Of a stretch of DNA of 64,000 bases, positions 39,244 through 48,277 are shown in pieces. The notes beneath the pieces were generated by a model. That model was not told where the DNA came from. It saw only the letters and a program-made list of their open reading frames with translations, and ran no database searches. The DNA is from Paraburkholderia sp. D15. Lineage in GTDB: Bacteria > Pseudomonadota > Gammaproteobacteria > Burkholderiales > Burkholderiaceae. The DNA lies in assembly GCF_029910215.1 (NCBI RefSeq), contig NZ_CP110395.1, positions 1,550,001 to 1,614,000 on the forward strand. Direction: 5' to 3'. Within the stretch, counting starts at the first letter, position 1, and each line of letters begins with the position of its first letter. The position numbers were made by a program, and so were the translations under genes.

Positions 39244-39400
39244 CCGGCCGCAAAGAAAAGTAGGCAAAAGAAAGCGGCTCACACCGCTAATTCTTAAGCG
39301 GGTTTCTTGGTCTGCTTCTGGTAGTGGTGCATCTGGAATCCGCGCGCTCGCACACTCCGCGTTCGTGGTACAGCCGTCATTCATCCCGCCTTGCGCGGTG
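39244..39400 (+). repeat. structured repeat, left island arm, inner half (B)
   Basis: Continues the repeat interrupted by IS481. About 95 bases (from CAAAGAAAAGTAGG on) are identical, inverted, to the arm at 46830-46998. Downstream (39400-39480) the plus strand is about 87% G+T. The 3' end of the Rrf2 gene runs into this arm. Confidence 0.88.
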
Positions 39401-39914
39401 CGCGGCGGTTGGGTTTGCTGGAGGTGGTTGGGGTTTTTTTGGTGGATTCTCCTTTTTGGGTTGGGTGCTGGGCGTGATGTTTTTTTTCCGCTGCGGTGCA
39501 TAGGGTGTCGAATTCGCTTGCGAGGTCCGCCAGCGAAATCGTGCCCAAGCGGGTCGTCAAGATTGCTTCCGCTTCCCTTAACGCGCCGTCCAGCGCTGCA
39601 TTTACCACACGCTCCACCCCGCACTCGGGATTGTCTGTCTCGTTTCCAATCGCGAAAATCTTCGGGCCCCCCACCGCTCGGTGCACGTCCAGTAACGTCA
39701 CTTCCCGTAAATCGCACGCTAACGTCCATCCACCCCCGTGCCCCTTCTCGGAACTCACGTATCCCGCCGTTCGTAATCCCGCCATCGTCCGGCGTACCAC
39801 CACCGGATTCGTATTCAACATCCTCGATAACGCCTCCGAGGTGAACGGCTCATCCTGTCGCGCCATGTGCAACAACACATGCAACATCCGCGATAACCGG
39901 CTGTCACTTCTCAT
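39381..39914 (-). CDS. Rrf2-family transcriptional regulator
   Basis: A 177-residue winged-helix regulator: 'MRSDSRLSRMLHVLLHMA', HTH 'FTSEALSRMLNTNPVVVRRTMAGLRTAGYV' (two blocks) and wing 'KGHGGGWTLACDLREVTLLDVH'. Three cysteines are present (in 'ACDL', 'ECGVE', 'TLCTA'), but not in the tight spacing of IscR. The last ~35 residues are Lys/Thr/Pro/Ser-rich and low in complexity; they coincide with the G+T-biased zone at the repeat and may be an extension rather than an ancestral part. Divergent from the flavoprotein at 40149, which it probably controls. Confidence 0.88.
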   Translation of the reverse strand: MRSDSRLSRMLHVLLHMARQDEPFTSEALSRMLNTNPVVVRRTMAGLRTAGYVSSEKGHGGGWTLACDLREVTLLDVHRAVGGPKIFAIGNETDNPECGVERVVNAALDGALREAEAILTTRLGTISLADLASEFDTLCTAAEKKHHAQHPTQKGESTKKTPTTSSKPNRRAPRKAG

Positions 39915-40148
39915 CTGCTTTCCTCCCGTCCCTCATGCACGCGTGGTTCGTCTTCTTCAGTCATGCAACATTATAAGTTGCGCAAGTTCGGCGCTCTGTT
40001 TTATCATGCAACATCAAGAGTTTCGTGAGATGGCGCTGAGAGGTTTTGTTCGCGGCGGGGTTGTCGCGGTTGATGCGACTCGTCGGGCGGGCGTCATTTC
40101 GTGCGTTTTTTTTGTTTGCGGGCGCAACTGTCCGGAGGAGCGGCATTC

Positions 40149-41039
40149 ATGGAGTACGACGTTATCGTGGTGGGTGGGAGTTATGCGGGTCTGGCGGCAG
40201 CCATGCCGCTCGCGCGGGCGCGGCGTCGGGTGCTGGTCGTCGATGGCGGTCTGCGGCGCAATCGCTTTGCTCATCATTCGCACGGCTTTCTCACGCAGGA
40301 CGGAACGCCCGCCGCGGCCATCGCGGCGACCGGGCGCGAACAGTTGCTCGCCTATGACACCGTTCAGTGGCTCGATGGTAAGGTCATCCACGCCCAGCGT
40401 ATCGAGCACGGGTTTCGTGTCGAGATCGAAGGCGATGGGCATCGCGAAGCAAAACGCCTCGTGCTGGCAACCGGTGTCGTCGATCACCTGCCACCCGTGC
40501 CAGGTCTTGCCGAACGCTGGGGCACGCACGTGTTTCATTGCCCCTATTGCCACGGCTACGAGCTGAATCAGGGAAAGATCGGCGTGCTGGCAACGTCGCC
40601 CGCGTCCATGCATCAGGCGCTATTGCTGCCGGAATGGGGCCCCACGACGTTTTTTCTCGACGGCGCTTTCGATCCCGACGACGAGCAACTCGCGAAGCTC
40701 GACGCGCGCGGCGTCACGGTGGAACGCGAGCGTGTCGAACGGATCGATGGTGAACTCGATGTCGTCCTGTACAGCGGACGCACCCTTGCGCTCGCGGGAC
40801 TGTTCACGATGCCGCGCCTCGACATCGCCAGCCCGATCGCCGCGATGCTCGGCTGCGAATTCGACGACACGCCAATGGGCCGCACCGTCAAGACGGATTT
40901 CATCAAGGCGACCACGGTCCCCGGCGTGTTCGCGTGCGGCGATGCGGCCCGCCTCGGTGGCTCGCTGCCGCTCGCCGTCGGCGACGGTACGATGGCCGGC
41001 GCAGCCACGCATCAGTCGCTCGTGTTCGGGCAGATTTGA
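40149..41039 (+). CDS. thioredoxin-reductase-like flavoprotein
   Basis: A 296-residue FAD/NAD(P)-binding oxidoreductase with start 'MEYDVIVVGGSYAGL' and a GGAGGAG ribosome site. The redox pair is C131/C134 in 'HCPYCHGYEL' and the C-terminal FAD block is 'GVFACGDAARLGGSLPLAVGDG'. The pyridine-nucleotide domain motif (GxGxxA) is weak ('GVLATSPASM'), as in ferredoxin-dependent or HupA-like relatives that may not use NADPH normally. Paired divergently with Rrf2, a common redox-sensing arrangement. Confidence 0.85.
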   Translation: MEYDVIVVGGSYAGLAAAMPLARARRRVLVVDGGLRRNRFAHHSHGFLTQDGTPAAAIAATGREQLLAYDTVQWLDGKVIHAQRIEHGFRVEIEGDGHREAKRLVLATGVVDHLPPVPGLAERWGTHVFHCPYCHGYELNQGKIGVLATSPASMHQALLLPEWGPTTFFLDGAFDPDDEQLAKLDARGVTVERERVERIDGELDVVLYSGRTLALAGLFTMPRLDIASPIAAMLGCEFDDTPMGRTVKTDFIKATTVPGVFACGDAARLGGSLPLAVGDGTMAGAATHQSLVFGQI

Positions 41040-41155
41040 TCGGCGTGCGAGTCCGGCGTGACGGCTATTTCAAGGAGGCACGCGGTTGTCGTTCAAGGTG
41101 ACCGGTTTGTTTGTCAGGCGGCGTCGTTGACGTCGCACATTGCCCCTCGCCGGCG

Positions 41156-41833
41156 TCAACCGAAACGGTAGCCGGAACCCCGCACTGTCCGGATCATCTG
41201 CCGGGCGCCGAGTTCGCCGACTTTCTTGCGCAGACGCGCGACGTGCACGTCGATCAGATTCGTGTCGGGATCGAAGTGACGATCCCAAACCGCTTCGAAA
41301 ATCATGCTGCGCGTGAGCACCTGGCCGGCGTGGCGCATCATGAATTCGAGCAGGCGGAATTCGGTCGGCTGCAACGCAAGCTTGTCCTGCTGGAATGTCA
41401 GGGTTCGCCTGATCAGATCGAGCCGAAGCGCGTCGACGCGCAGCGTGGCCGGCATGTCCTTGCGGATCGCCGGGCGTGCGCGTAGCAGCACTTCGACGCG
41501 CGCGAGCAGTTCGTCGAACGAGAAGGGCATCGACATATAGTCGTCGGCGCCCGCTCGCAAACCTTCGATGCGTTCGTGCACGTCGGCGGTTCGACTGACC
41601 ATCAGCACGGGCGCCTGCGCGCCGATGCCGCGCAGCATCGCGAGTACATGGAGCCCGTCGATATCGGGCGGCGTCCGGCTCAACACCACGGCCGCATAGT
41701 CGCCGTTCATCAGACGCGCGATGCCGTCGCGGCCGCGCGTCGCGACATCGACGCAGAAGCCGCCCGCATCGAGCGTATGGACGATGGGCTGGGCGATGCA
41801 CGGGTCGTCTTCGATGATCAGTAGAGTCGACAT
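41156..41833 (-). CDS. OmpR-type regulator lacking the phospho-acceptor
   Basis: A 225-residue regulator close to those at 19330 and 4912, but with a dead receiver: D52 is replaced by S52 ('VVLSRTPPDIDG') and K102 by Met ('YMSMPFSFDE'). The acidic pair D9-D10 is kept. The winged helix is intact and ends 'IRTVRGSGYRFG'. It probably binds DNA without phosphorylation. It stands alone within the island, upstream (on its strand) of nothing but the flavoprotein's 3' end, with the small protein and MACPF genes behind it. Confidence 0.88.
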   Translation of the reverse strand: MSTLLIIEDDPCIAQPIVHTLDAGGFCVDVATRGRDGIARLMNGDYAAVVLSRTPPDIDGLHVLAMLRGIGAQAPVLMVSRTADVHERIEGLRAGADDYMSMPFSFDELLARVEVLLRARPAIRKDMPATLRVDALRLDLIRRTLTFQQDKLALQPTEFRLLEFMMRHAGQVLTRSMIFEAVWDRHFDPDTNLIDVHVARLRKKVGELGARQMIRTVRGSGYRFG

Positions 41834-41961
41834 ATCGGCGTAATGGCGTGAACGAGCTTTAACGTACTTGAACGCAATCGGAACGAAGAGCCGCCCGGGA
41901 GAAAGGGCGGCCCACATAGCGCTAAACACAGGCTGCCGGCTTTTTATTCCACCGCGACGAA

Positions 41962-42318
41962 TCAGAAGCCGTTTCTTCCGCACGTCTTGACGGTGGCGAG
42001 AGCGTCGTTGACCTTGCCGGTGAAGGACGCAAATGACGGTGACTGCGGCTTGAACTGTTGGGGCGAGTTATCCATGTTGCTGACGCTTCCCACGTAACCG
42101 GTGACAGGCAGGCCGGTACGATTGGCGAGCATCTGGGCGTTCGAGAAGGGACCGCCGGTTGCGCTATGGCAGGAAAAGAGGTCGATACGGCGAGTATCGG
42201 AGGGAACGTCCTTGGCCCACTCTTTGGCGGCTGAATATCCGCTTGCACAATCGTGCGACTCCAGACGCTTCTCGACGACAAACGGTGCGCCATGAACGGT
42301 GATTCTGTGTGTGTACAT
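41962..42318 (-). CDS. small protein of unknown function next to the MACPF gene
   Basis: A 118-residue protein; AAGGA ribosome site before ATG 42318 fixes the start 'MYTHRITVHGAPFVVEK'. No signal peptide or membrane segment. The central 'RRIDLFSCHSATGGPFSNAQ' followed by 'MLANRTGLPVTGYVGSVS' has the strand-Cys-helix-strand order seen in caspase-like (clan CD) and CHAT-type domains of bacterial effectors, with H22 as possible partner of C50. The protein is short for a complete protease, so this is only a structural suggestion. It lies just beyond the terminator of the MACPF gene. Confidence 0.6.
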   Translation of the reverse strand: MYTHRITVHGAPFVVEKRLESHDCASGYSAAKEWAKDVPSDTRRIDLFSCHSATGGPFSNAQMLANRTGLPVTGYVGSVSNMDNSPQQFKPQSPSFASFTGKVNDALATVKTCGRNGF

Positions 42319-42473
42319 GTCAGGTTCCTTGTTAGTGCGACGCTGCCATCGGAAGATGAAGGCATTGAAAACGAATTGCACGTCGACGGAGCAAGCCTAA
42401 CGAGCCAAGGTGCAGGCAAGGTGCTAAACAGGTAACGTGACGTCGATGGAAGGCGTTCGTTCGAGCAGTCAAT

Positions 42474-42510
42474 AAAAAAGACCGGCCCGTTGCAGGCCGG
42501 TCTTTCGTGC
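42474..42510 (-). terminator. intrinsic terminator after the MACPF gene
   Basis: AAAGACCGGCC and GGCCGGTCTTT pair around a 7-base loop; on the minus strand the stem is followed by a T run. It ends the MACPF transcript about 90 bases after the stop codon and separates it from the small protein gene. Confidence 0.88.
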
Positions 42511-42600
42511 GTGCAGCGCTGCTATGCGCGCACGAAGTCGGCGCGTTGCCGGACCGGTGTCGAAGTCATGCCGATCACACGTCCGGAAACCCCGATCACG

Positions 42601-44043
42601 TCAGCCCAACTTCGACAGACAGACGTAGACGAAGGGACCGCCCGCGCCGCGGTTGAGGTCACCGGTTGCACGCTGGAAGCCGTACGGCGGATCGGTATCG
42701 GGACTCGCCGAGCCGTACGCGGTCACGTCCTTGACGGACGTTTCCGGCTTGTAGTCGTCCAGTTTGTAGCAAAGGTAAATGAAATCACCCCCCGCGCCCT
42801 TGGTCACGTCGACGTTGATTTTTGTATAGCCGACCGGTGGCATCTCGTCGTTGTAGACGGCGGTAATGTCCACCACCGCCGGTTTGTTGCCGCCGTAGGG
42901 AGAATAGGACGACTTGTGGAAGCACAGATAAATGAACTGTCCTTTCACACCGGTGTTCAGATCGTAGGGAACCTTGGTATAGCCGGTGGGCGGCGCGATC
43001 GACGAGCTGTCGCCATCGATGACCGTGAGCGCGTCGATGTAGTCGCAATACAACTGGTTGAGCTTCGACTGCTTCAGTCCCCATGTCTGGAAGAAATAGT
43101 CTTCCAGCTTGCTGGCCTTGTCGTCGGTTTCGCAGAGAACCCAGATGCCGGCCAGCGGGTTTTTCGACACGAAGTCGATGAACGCCGGCAGATCCTTGAC
43201 CGACTCCTTCCATTCGCTAAAACCTTTTTTCCCATCGAATGCGGACAACGCCTTGACGCCATCACCGCCTTTCACGCTTCTACGGCTCTCGGACGTACTG
43301 TTGAAACTGTCGATCGAATTCGAGTACTTGGTCTGGTCTTTTACATCGAGCTGGCCCACCAGACTTTTATAGCTGGCTTCGGCGGTCACGCCGATCGAGT
43401 AGCTGCGATCGACAGTGAGCTTGTTGGTCGACGACGACAGAACCGCCCGGCCACCCATTTCGATGGCACTCAGAAAATGACTGCCGTACTGATCGAACAG
43501 CGCATCGCGCTTCGCATCGGTGTCTGCACCGTCCAGTGCCGCGAGGAAATCGGGTCTCGCGTACTGACGCAACGAGCGCGCCGGATTGAGTCGCAACGCC
43601 CAGAGTTTGACCGTCTGTTGCACGCGCGAAAACGAATTCTCGCTCTTGACCAGCGATTGCGACGAAAAGTCGACCTCGAGCGATCCGCTGAAATAGTTGT
43701 AGCTGCCACTGACGCTCGTGCTGGTCGCGAGATTGGTTTGATACGAACTGATCGTCTCGCCGGTGATGGTGAACACGTCGGCGGACTGGTCAGTCGTCAC
43801 GTCGAGTACTTTGGGGTACCGATAGACTTTCCCTTCGATCGTGACCGACGCGGTGTCGACCTTGCTCCAGTCGAACAGCGGAAAGGTGGCGCTTTCGTCG
43901 TCCGCATAGTTGCCGAAGATATCGTATCCATATCCCATCCATGCGACGCCCGGTAGTGCGTCTTCGGACAGATGTTGCTGGAGTTCGACCAGACGTTGCT
44001 TCTGGTCGCCTTTGAAACTCACTCGATTCGCTACGGTTTTCAT
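42601..44043 (-). CDS. MACPF (perforin-like) protein with triple beta-prism tail
   Basis: A 480-residue protein. The MACPF signature is 'DQYGSHFLSAIEMGGRAV' at 184-201, preceded and followed by Ser/Thr-rich stretches suited to the two membrane-inserting hairpins (about 108-145 and 210-255). The C-terminus has three repeats at 351-376, 402-427 and 452-478 with 'PP-GY-K---DLN-G--G-FIYLC', the pattern of MABP-type beta-prism domains that bind membranes. There is no signal peptide, so release would need lysis or another route. Start at ATG 44043. Such bacterial proteins form pores or bind host surfaces; target unknown. Confidence 0.85.
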   Translation of the reverse strand: MKTVANRVSFKGDQKQRLVELQQHLSEDALPGVAWMGYGYDIFGNYADDESATFPLFDWSKVDTASVTIEGKVYRYPKVLDVTTDQSADVFTITGETISSYQTNLATSTSVSGSYNYFSGSLEVDFSSQSLVKSENSFSRVQQTVKLWALRLNPARSLRQYARPDFLAALDGADTDAKRDALFDQYGSHFLSAIEMGGRAVLSSSTNKLTVDRSYSIGVTAEASYKSLVGQLDVKDQTKYSNSIDSFNSTSESRRSVKGGDGVKALSAFDGKKGFSEWKESVKDLPAFIDFVSKNPLAGIWVLCETDDKASKLEDYFFQTWGLKQSKLNQLYCDYIDALTVIDGDSSSIAPPTGYTKVPYDLNTGVKGQFIYLCFHKSSYSPYGGNKPAVVDITAVYNDEMPPVGYTKINVDVTKGAGGDFIYLCYKLDDYKPETSVKDVTAYGSASPDTDPPYGFQRATGDLNRGAGGPFVYVCLSKLG

Positions 44044-44162
44044 ATTTTTTCCCGTTGGATTGAAGTCGGCTGGCCAGGCCGTAAGCGGTTCGTGTTCGAG
44101 AACCGCCGGACACGGCAATTCACTGCCGCCCAGGAAAAATATCGCAGCCGCAGGTTCAGGGT

Positions 44163-44186
44163 AAATACTGCATATGTAGTATTTTT
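44163..44186. promoter_or_regulatory. near-perfect palindrome upstream of the MACPF gene
   Basis: AAATACTGCATATGTAGTATTT is self-complementary except at the centre. It lies 120 bases before the MACPF start and 56 bases beyond the end of the kinase gene. On the plus strand T residues follow. It could be an operator for the MACPF promoter or a terminator for the kinase transcript. Confidence 0.5.
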
Positions 44187-44241
44187 CAGAGGAAAGAGCC
44201 GGCCCGGCAAATGACGATGCTCGGCGTATCCGGCGAATGCT

Positions 44242-46071
44242 TCAGTCGGCAAGCGCGTCGATCAACTTTTTGAGTTCTTGCGGATCGAGGGGTTTGTGCA
44301 GCACCCGGAAACCGCTCGATAGTGCTGCGTTGATGCCTCTGCTCGACGTATCGCCGGTGATGATGACGGCAGGCACCGCACGCCCGATGGTGTGGAACAC
44401 CGAGTGAACGACGTCGGTGCCATTCACGTGCCGGGCCAGTCTGAAGTCGGTCAGGACCATTTCCAGTTCGCCGCGATACGAGCTGGCGGCGGCGAGCGCC
44501 TGTTCCCGCGACTGCGCGGCGATCACGGTATGCCCCCATGCGCGCAGCAGGGTCTGCATGCTGGACAGGACGTCGCAATCGTCGTCGATCACCAGAATCG
44601 TTTTGGGCGCGCGGGCCGAAAGCGGATCGCGGCGCGGTTCGACCGTTGCGGCCTGTGGGTATTCGACAGGTTGGTGGGCCGGCAGCCGCACTGAAAAGCG
44701 TGAACCACGGCCGGGTACCGATTCGACCTCGATGCGGGCGCCGAGCAGCGTGGCCGTGCGCTGCACGATCGCGAGGCCGAGCCCGAGACCCTGCTCGCGG
44801 TCCCGGGCGGCGTTGCCCACTTGATAGAACTCGCGAAAGATGTTCTTGAGTTGACTGTCCTCGATGCCGATGCCTGTATCAAAGACCTGGATATCCACAT
44901 CGTTCCCGCGACGCCGGCAGACGACGAGGATTGCGCCCCGGTCGGTATAACGCACCGCGTTCGACAGCAGGTTGGCGAGCACGCTATGCAGCAGCACGGC
45001 GTCTGTTCGCAACCAGACCGGCGTCGAGCGGATGCGTAGATGGAGCCCCTTGGATGCCGCGGCGTGGGCGAACTGGTTCTCCAGGGCCAGAAACTCGTGC
45101 TGCAACGAAAACACGCGCGGTTCGACATCGACCACGCCCGCATCCAGCCGCGAAATATCCAGCAACACATTCAGCAATTGGGACATGCCTCTCAACGCGG
45201 TCTGAAGTCGTTGCGCGATGTCGTTTACCGCGGCGCGTTCGATGGTCGGTGCCTGGGCGATGGCGCGCAGTGTCGCGAGATAGAGCCCCAATGCGTGTGT
45301 CGGTTGACGCAGATCGTGACTGGCTGCCGCGAGAAATTGCGATTTGCTTTGATTGGCCGTTTCGGCGCGTTCTTTTTCCTCGGTCAACTGCCGGATCAGG
45401 CTGACGTTTTCGAAGCGCAAGCGCACGGCGTCGCGCACCGTGCGTTGCAGGGTTCGGCTGAACGCCAGGTTGACGCCCAGCAGGAACAGGGAAAGAAATC
45501 CGAGCACGGAGAAAAGGGCATTGCCGTATAGAAACGAGCGAATCGCAAACGGCAGCACGGTCGGCAATACGAAGGCGAGATAGGTGGGCCACCAGGACGA
45601 TAACGAGGCGACTGAACCGCCGGTCATGCCGGCAAGCACGATGCAGATCAAAGCTGTGACGGTCGTATTGCCGGGCGAGAAAAACAGAATGCCCATGGAA
45701 CCCCACAGACAGCCCGACAAGGCGGACAGCACAACATAGCGCCACGCGCGCCGGCTCGCGGTGCCGGCGAGGTGAGGCGCAGTGCGACGGTCCCGCCATA
45801 CGATAGCCGCGCGGATAGTGGTGAGGACATAGATCGACATCGCCCACGCCAGCAGATCGCGATGCGAGACATCGCCCCAAAGCAGGAAGACGGTGAGACT
45901 GACCACGGCGATATTGCCGACGAGGATAGGCGGCGACTGACGATACAGCGTGTTGACAAGTTCCAGCCGCACGTTGGCATCGGATTCCCAGGCGATTTTT
46001 TTCCCCATATTGAACGTGGACCTTCGATCTTGATTAAAGTCGGGTTTCTTGACCATCCGCTCGTCATTCAT
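44242..46071 (-). CDS. hybrid sensor histidine kinase with C-terminal receiver
   Basis: A 609-residue kinase: N-terminal membrane domain of about six segments (50-215), a short coiled coil, HisKA with His in 'FLAAASHDLRQPTHALGLYL', an ATPase domain ('NLLSNAVRYTDRG', 'DTGIGI', 'GLGLGLAIVQRT') and a C-terminal receiver (about 490-609) with 'ILVIDDDCDV', Asp in 'MVLTDFRLA' and Lys in 'LHKPLDPQEL'. All catalytic sites are intact. It resembles membrane-sensing kinases of the RpfC type. It is divergent from the LuxR-type regulator and upstream of the MACPF gene on the same strand. Confidence 0.93.
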   Translation of the reverse strand: MNDERMVKKPDFNQDRRSTFNMGKKIAWESDANVRLELVNTLYRQSPPILVGNIAVVSLTVFLLWGDVSHRDLLAWAMSIYVLTTIRAAIVWRDRRTAPHLAGTASRRAWRYVVLSALSGCLWGSMGILFFSPGNTTVTALICIVLAGMTGGSVASLSSWWPTYLAFVLPTVLPFAIRSFLYGNALFSVLGFLSLFLLGVNLAFSRTLQRTVRDAVRLRFENVSLIRQLTEEKERAETANQSKSQFLAAASHDLRQPTHALGLYLATLRAIAQAPTIERAAVNDIAQRLQTALRGMSQLLNVLLDISRLDAGVVDVEPRVFSLQHEFLALENQFAHAAASKGLHLRIRSTPVWLRTDAVLLHSVLANLLSNAVRYTDRGAILVVCRRRGNDVDIQVFDTGIGIEDSQLKNIFREFYQVGNAARDREQGLGLGLAIVQRTATLLGARIEVESVPGRGSRFSVRLPAHQPVEYPQAATVEPRRDPLSARAPKTILVIDDDCDVLSSMQTLLRAWGHTVIAAQSREQALAAASSYRGELEMVLTDFRLARHVNGTDVVHSVFHTIGRAVPAVIITGDTSSRGINAALSSGFRVLHKPLDPQELKKLIDALAD

Positions 46072-46153
46072 GATGCATAAGACGATCGGAGGTTATCTGT
46101 CATTGGTGGGAAATAGGGGGTTCGCGAGTACTCGGGAAAGCGATGAAAGAAAA

Positions 46154-46789
46154 ATGAAAAGAATTGTACTTGCGGAAGACCACGCCATTATTCGCGACGG
46201 GTTGAAGCTCTTGTTGATGACGCGGGGAAACTGGTGCGTATCGGCCGAGACGGGGGATGGGTTACGGGTGGTGGGGATGGTATTGGAGACGCGAGCGGAT
46301 CTGGTTTTACTGGATCTGGACTTACCGGGATGTTCGGGCATGGGGCTGATCGAGCAGATCAGGGCGCGGTCACCGCAGACGAAGATTCTGGTTTTGACGG
46401 CCAGCCAGAATCACGCGACGGCGAGACTGGCGATGGCGGCCGGCGCGGACGGATATATGCTCAAACACGAGGAGGGGGATGAACTATTCCATGCGATTTC
46501 GCTGGTCTTATCGGGCATCCGGTACGTGAGTAAGGCGCTCATCCAGTCGACAGAGCCGTTGGAGATCGGAGCATCACCATCGATCACCACGCGGGAGAAA
46601 GAGATTTTGGGTTTGATAGCGAATGGCTACTCGAGCCAGGACATTGCGGTAAAACTGAACGTAAGCGTATTGACGATCCGCAAGCACCGCCAGAACCTGA
46701 TGACGAAGTTATCGCTACACAACGTAGCGGAGGTAACCGCCTACGCGATCCGAGACGGCCTCTCAGTAAAAAGAAGAGGAGAAGAATAA
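46154..46789 (+). CDS. NarL/LuxR-family response regulator
   Basis: A 211-residue regulator starting 'MKRIVLAEDHAIIRDGLK'; phospho-acceptor D54 in 'LVLLDLDLPGCSGMG', Lys in 'YMLKHEEGDEL', and a LuxR HTH at about 148-205 ('TTREKEILGLIANGYSSQDIAVKLNVSV' in two blocks). Divergent from the hybrid kinase with an 82-base gap, so they are likely partners. Control of the MACPF gene is plausible from position but not shown. The 3' part of the gene is A-rich, next to the repeat. Confidence 0.92.
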   Translation: MKRIVLAEDHAIIRDGLKLLLMTRGNWCVSAETGDGLRVVGMVLETRADLVLLDLDLPGCSGMGLIEQIRARSPQTKILVLTASQNHATARLAMAAGADGYMLKHEEGDELFHAISLVLSGIRYVSKALIQSTEPLEIGASPSITTREKEILGLIANGYSSQDIAVKLNVSVLTIRKHRQNLMTKLSLHNVAEVTAYAIRDGLSVKRRGEE

Positions 46790-46829
46790 CAAGGCTACGA
46801 CGCCCGAAATCGCCCAGCGGAGCGGAACT

Positions 46830-46998
46830 AACCGCCACGGCGCGCGCAGCGCCGCCGGAAGAATGACTGCTGTGTCACGAACGCGGAGTGTGCGAGAACC
46901 CAGATTCCAGATGCACCACTACCAGAAGCAGACCAAGAAACCCGCTTAAGAATTAGCGGTGTGAGCCGCTTTCTTTTGCCTACTTTTCTTTGCGGCCG
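46830..46998 (-). repeat. structured repeat, right island arm, inner half (B')
   Basis: Inverted copy of 39244-39400; about 95 bases match exactly. It ends in the palindrome core CGGCCG (46993-46998) where the second IS481 copy is inserted. Also matches 9405-9540 over the 'GTGTCACGAACGCGGAGTG' block. Confidence 0.88.
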
Positions 46999-48277
46999 TG
47001 TATGGACCGGAGACATAGGTAACGGGTGTACGGAGACATGGGTAACACTCTTGGCGAGCGAATCGCCTGGAGCCGGTCATGCCCTGGAATCCGAGAGACA
47101 CCATGAATCTGCGTCTGGAATTCGTCCATCTGGCCTTGCAGGAAGGCGCCAACCGTCGCGACCTGTGCCGGCGCTTTGGCATCAGTCCGAAGACCGGCTA
47201 CAAGTGGCTTGAGCGCCACGCGCAGGGCGGCGTTGCCGCGCTGACAGATCACTCGCGCCGCCCCCTGCAGAATCCGGCGCGCACGCCACCGTCAGTCGAG
47301 CAGCAGGTAGTCGAACTGCGGCGGGCACACCCCGCCTGGGGTGGACGCAAGATCAGCCGGCGTCTGTGCGACCTGGGCCACAGGGACGTGCCGGCCCCGA
47401 GTACCGTGACGGACATCCTGCATCGTCACGGGCTCATCGACCCGGCTGCCTCCGAGGCCGCCACGGCCTGGCAGCGCTTCGAGCATGCACAGCCCAACGA
47501 TCTCTGGCAGATGGATTTCAAGGGCTGGTTCGACCTGCAGGACGGCCGCCACTGTTCGCCCCTGACCCTGCTGGACGATCATTCGCGCTACAACGTGACG
47601 CTCGATGCCTGCATTCGCACCGACACCCGGATCGTGCAGCATCATCTGCAGCGCACCTTCCGCCGCTATGGGCTGCCGCGGCGCATCAACGCGGACAACG
47701 GTTCGCCGTGGGGCAGCCCCAGCCAGCCGGGCCAGTTGACCGAACTGGCCATCTGGCTCATCCGGCTGGGTGTGCGCCTGTCACACAGCCGCGTGGCGCA
47801 TCCGCAGACCAACGGCAAGGAGGAGCGGTTTCACCGCACGCTGAAGGCCGAGGTGATCGCCGGACGCCACTTCAGGAATCTGTCCAGCGCGCAGCAGGCG
47901 TTCGATGAGTGGCGCACGGTCTACAACCATCAGCGCCCACATCAGGCGCTGGACATGGCGACCCCGGTTACGCGTTATCGACCGAGTCCGCGCGCCTATC
48001 CGGAGATCCTGCCGCCAATCGAGTACGGCGAAAACGATCACGTGCAGTGCGTGAAGTGGAACGGCGAACTACGCTTCAGGAACCGGCGATTCAAGGTATC
48101 AAATGCATTGCAGAACCTGCCCGTGGCCATCCGCGCGCGCGTCGATGAAGAGAACTGCTACGACCTGTTTTTTGCGCATCACCGCTTCGGAACCATCAAC
48201 CTGAACCAGCAGGAATGAGCGGATCATGTGTTACCCATGTCTCCGCACATCTGTTACCTATGTCTCCGGTCTAAACA
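46999..48277 (+). mobile_element. IS481-family insertion sequence, copy 2
   Basis: 1279 bases with the same terminal repeats as copy 1 and in the same orientation, although the surrounding repeat arm is inverted. Flanked by a 6-base duplication CGGCCG (46993-46998 and 48278-48283). Direct copies 9 kb apart can recombine and delete the island. Confidence 0.95.
47079..48218 (+). CDS. IS481-family transposase, copy 2
   Basis: Identical 379-residue product to that at 38045-39184, with the same HTH and DDE core. Identity of the two copies indicates recent transposition or gene conversion. Confidence 0.96.
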   Translation: MPWNPRDTMNLRLEFVHLALQEGANRRDLCRRFGISPKTGYKWLERHAQGGVAALTDHSRRPLQNPARTPPSVEQQVVELRRAHPAWGGRKISRRLCDLGHRDVPAPSTVTDILHRHGLIDPAASEAATAWQRFEHAQPNDLWQMDFKGWFDLQDGRHCSPLTLLDDHSRYNVTLDACIRTDTRIVQHHLQRTFRRYGLPRRINADNGSPWGSPSQPGQLTELAIWLIRLGVRLSHSRVAHPQTNGKEERFHRTLKAEVIAGRHFRNLSSAQQAFDEWRTVYNHQRPHQALDMATPVTRYRPSPRAYPEILPPIEYGENDHVQCVKWNGELRFRNRRFKVSNALQNLPVAIRARVDEENCYDLFFAHHRFGTINLNQQE

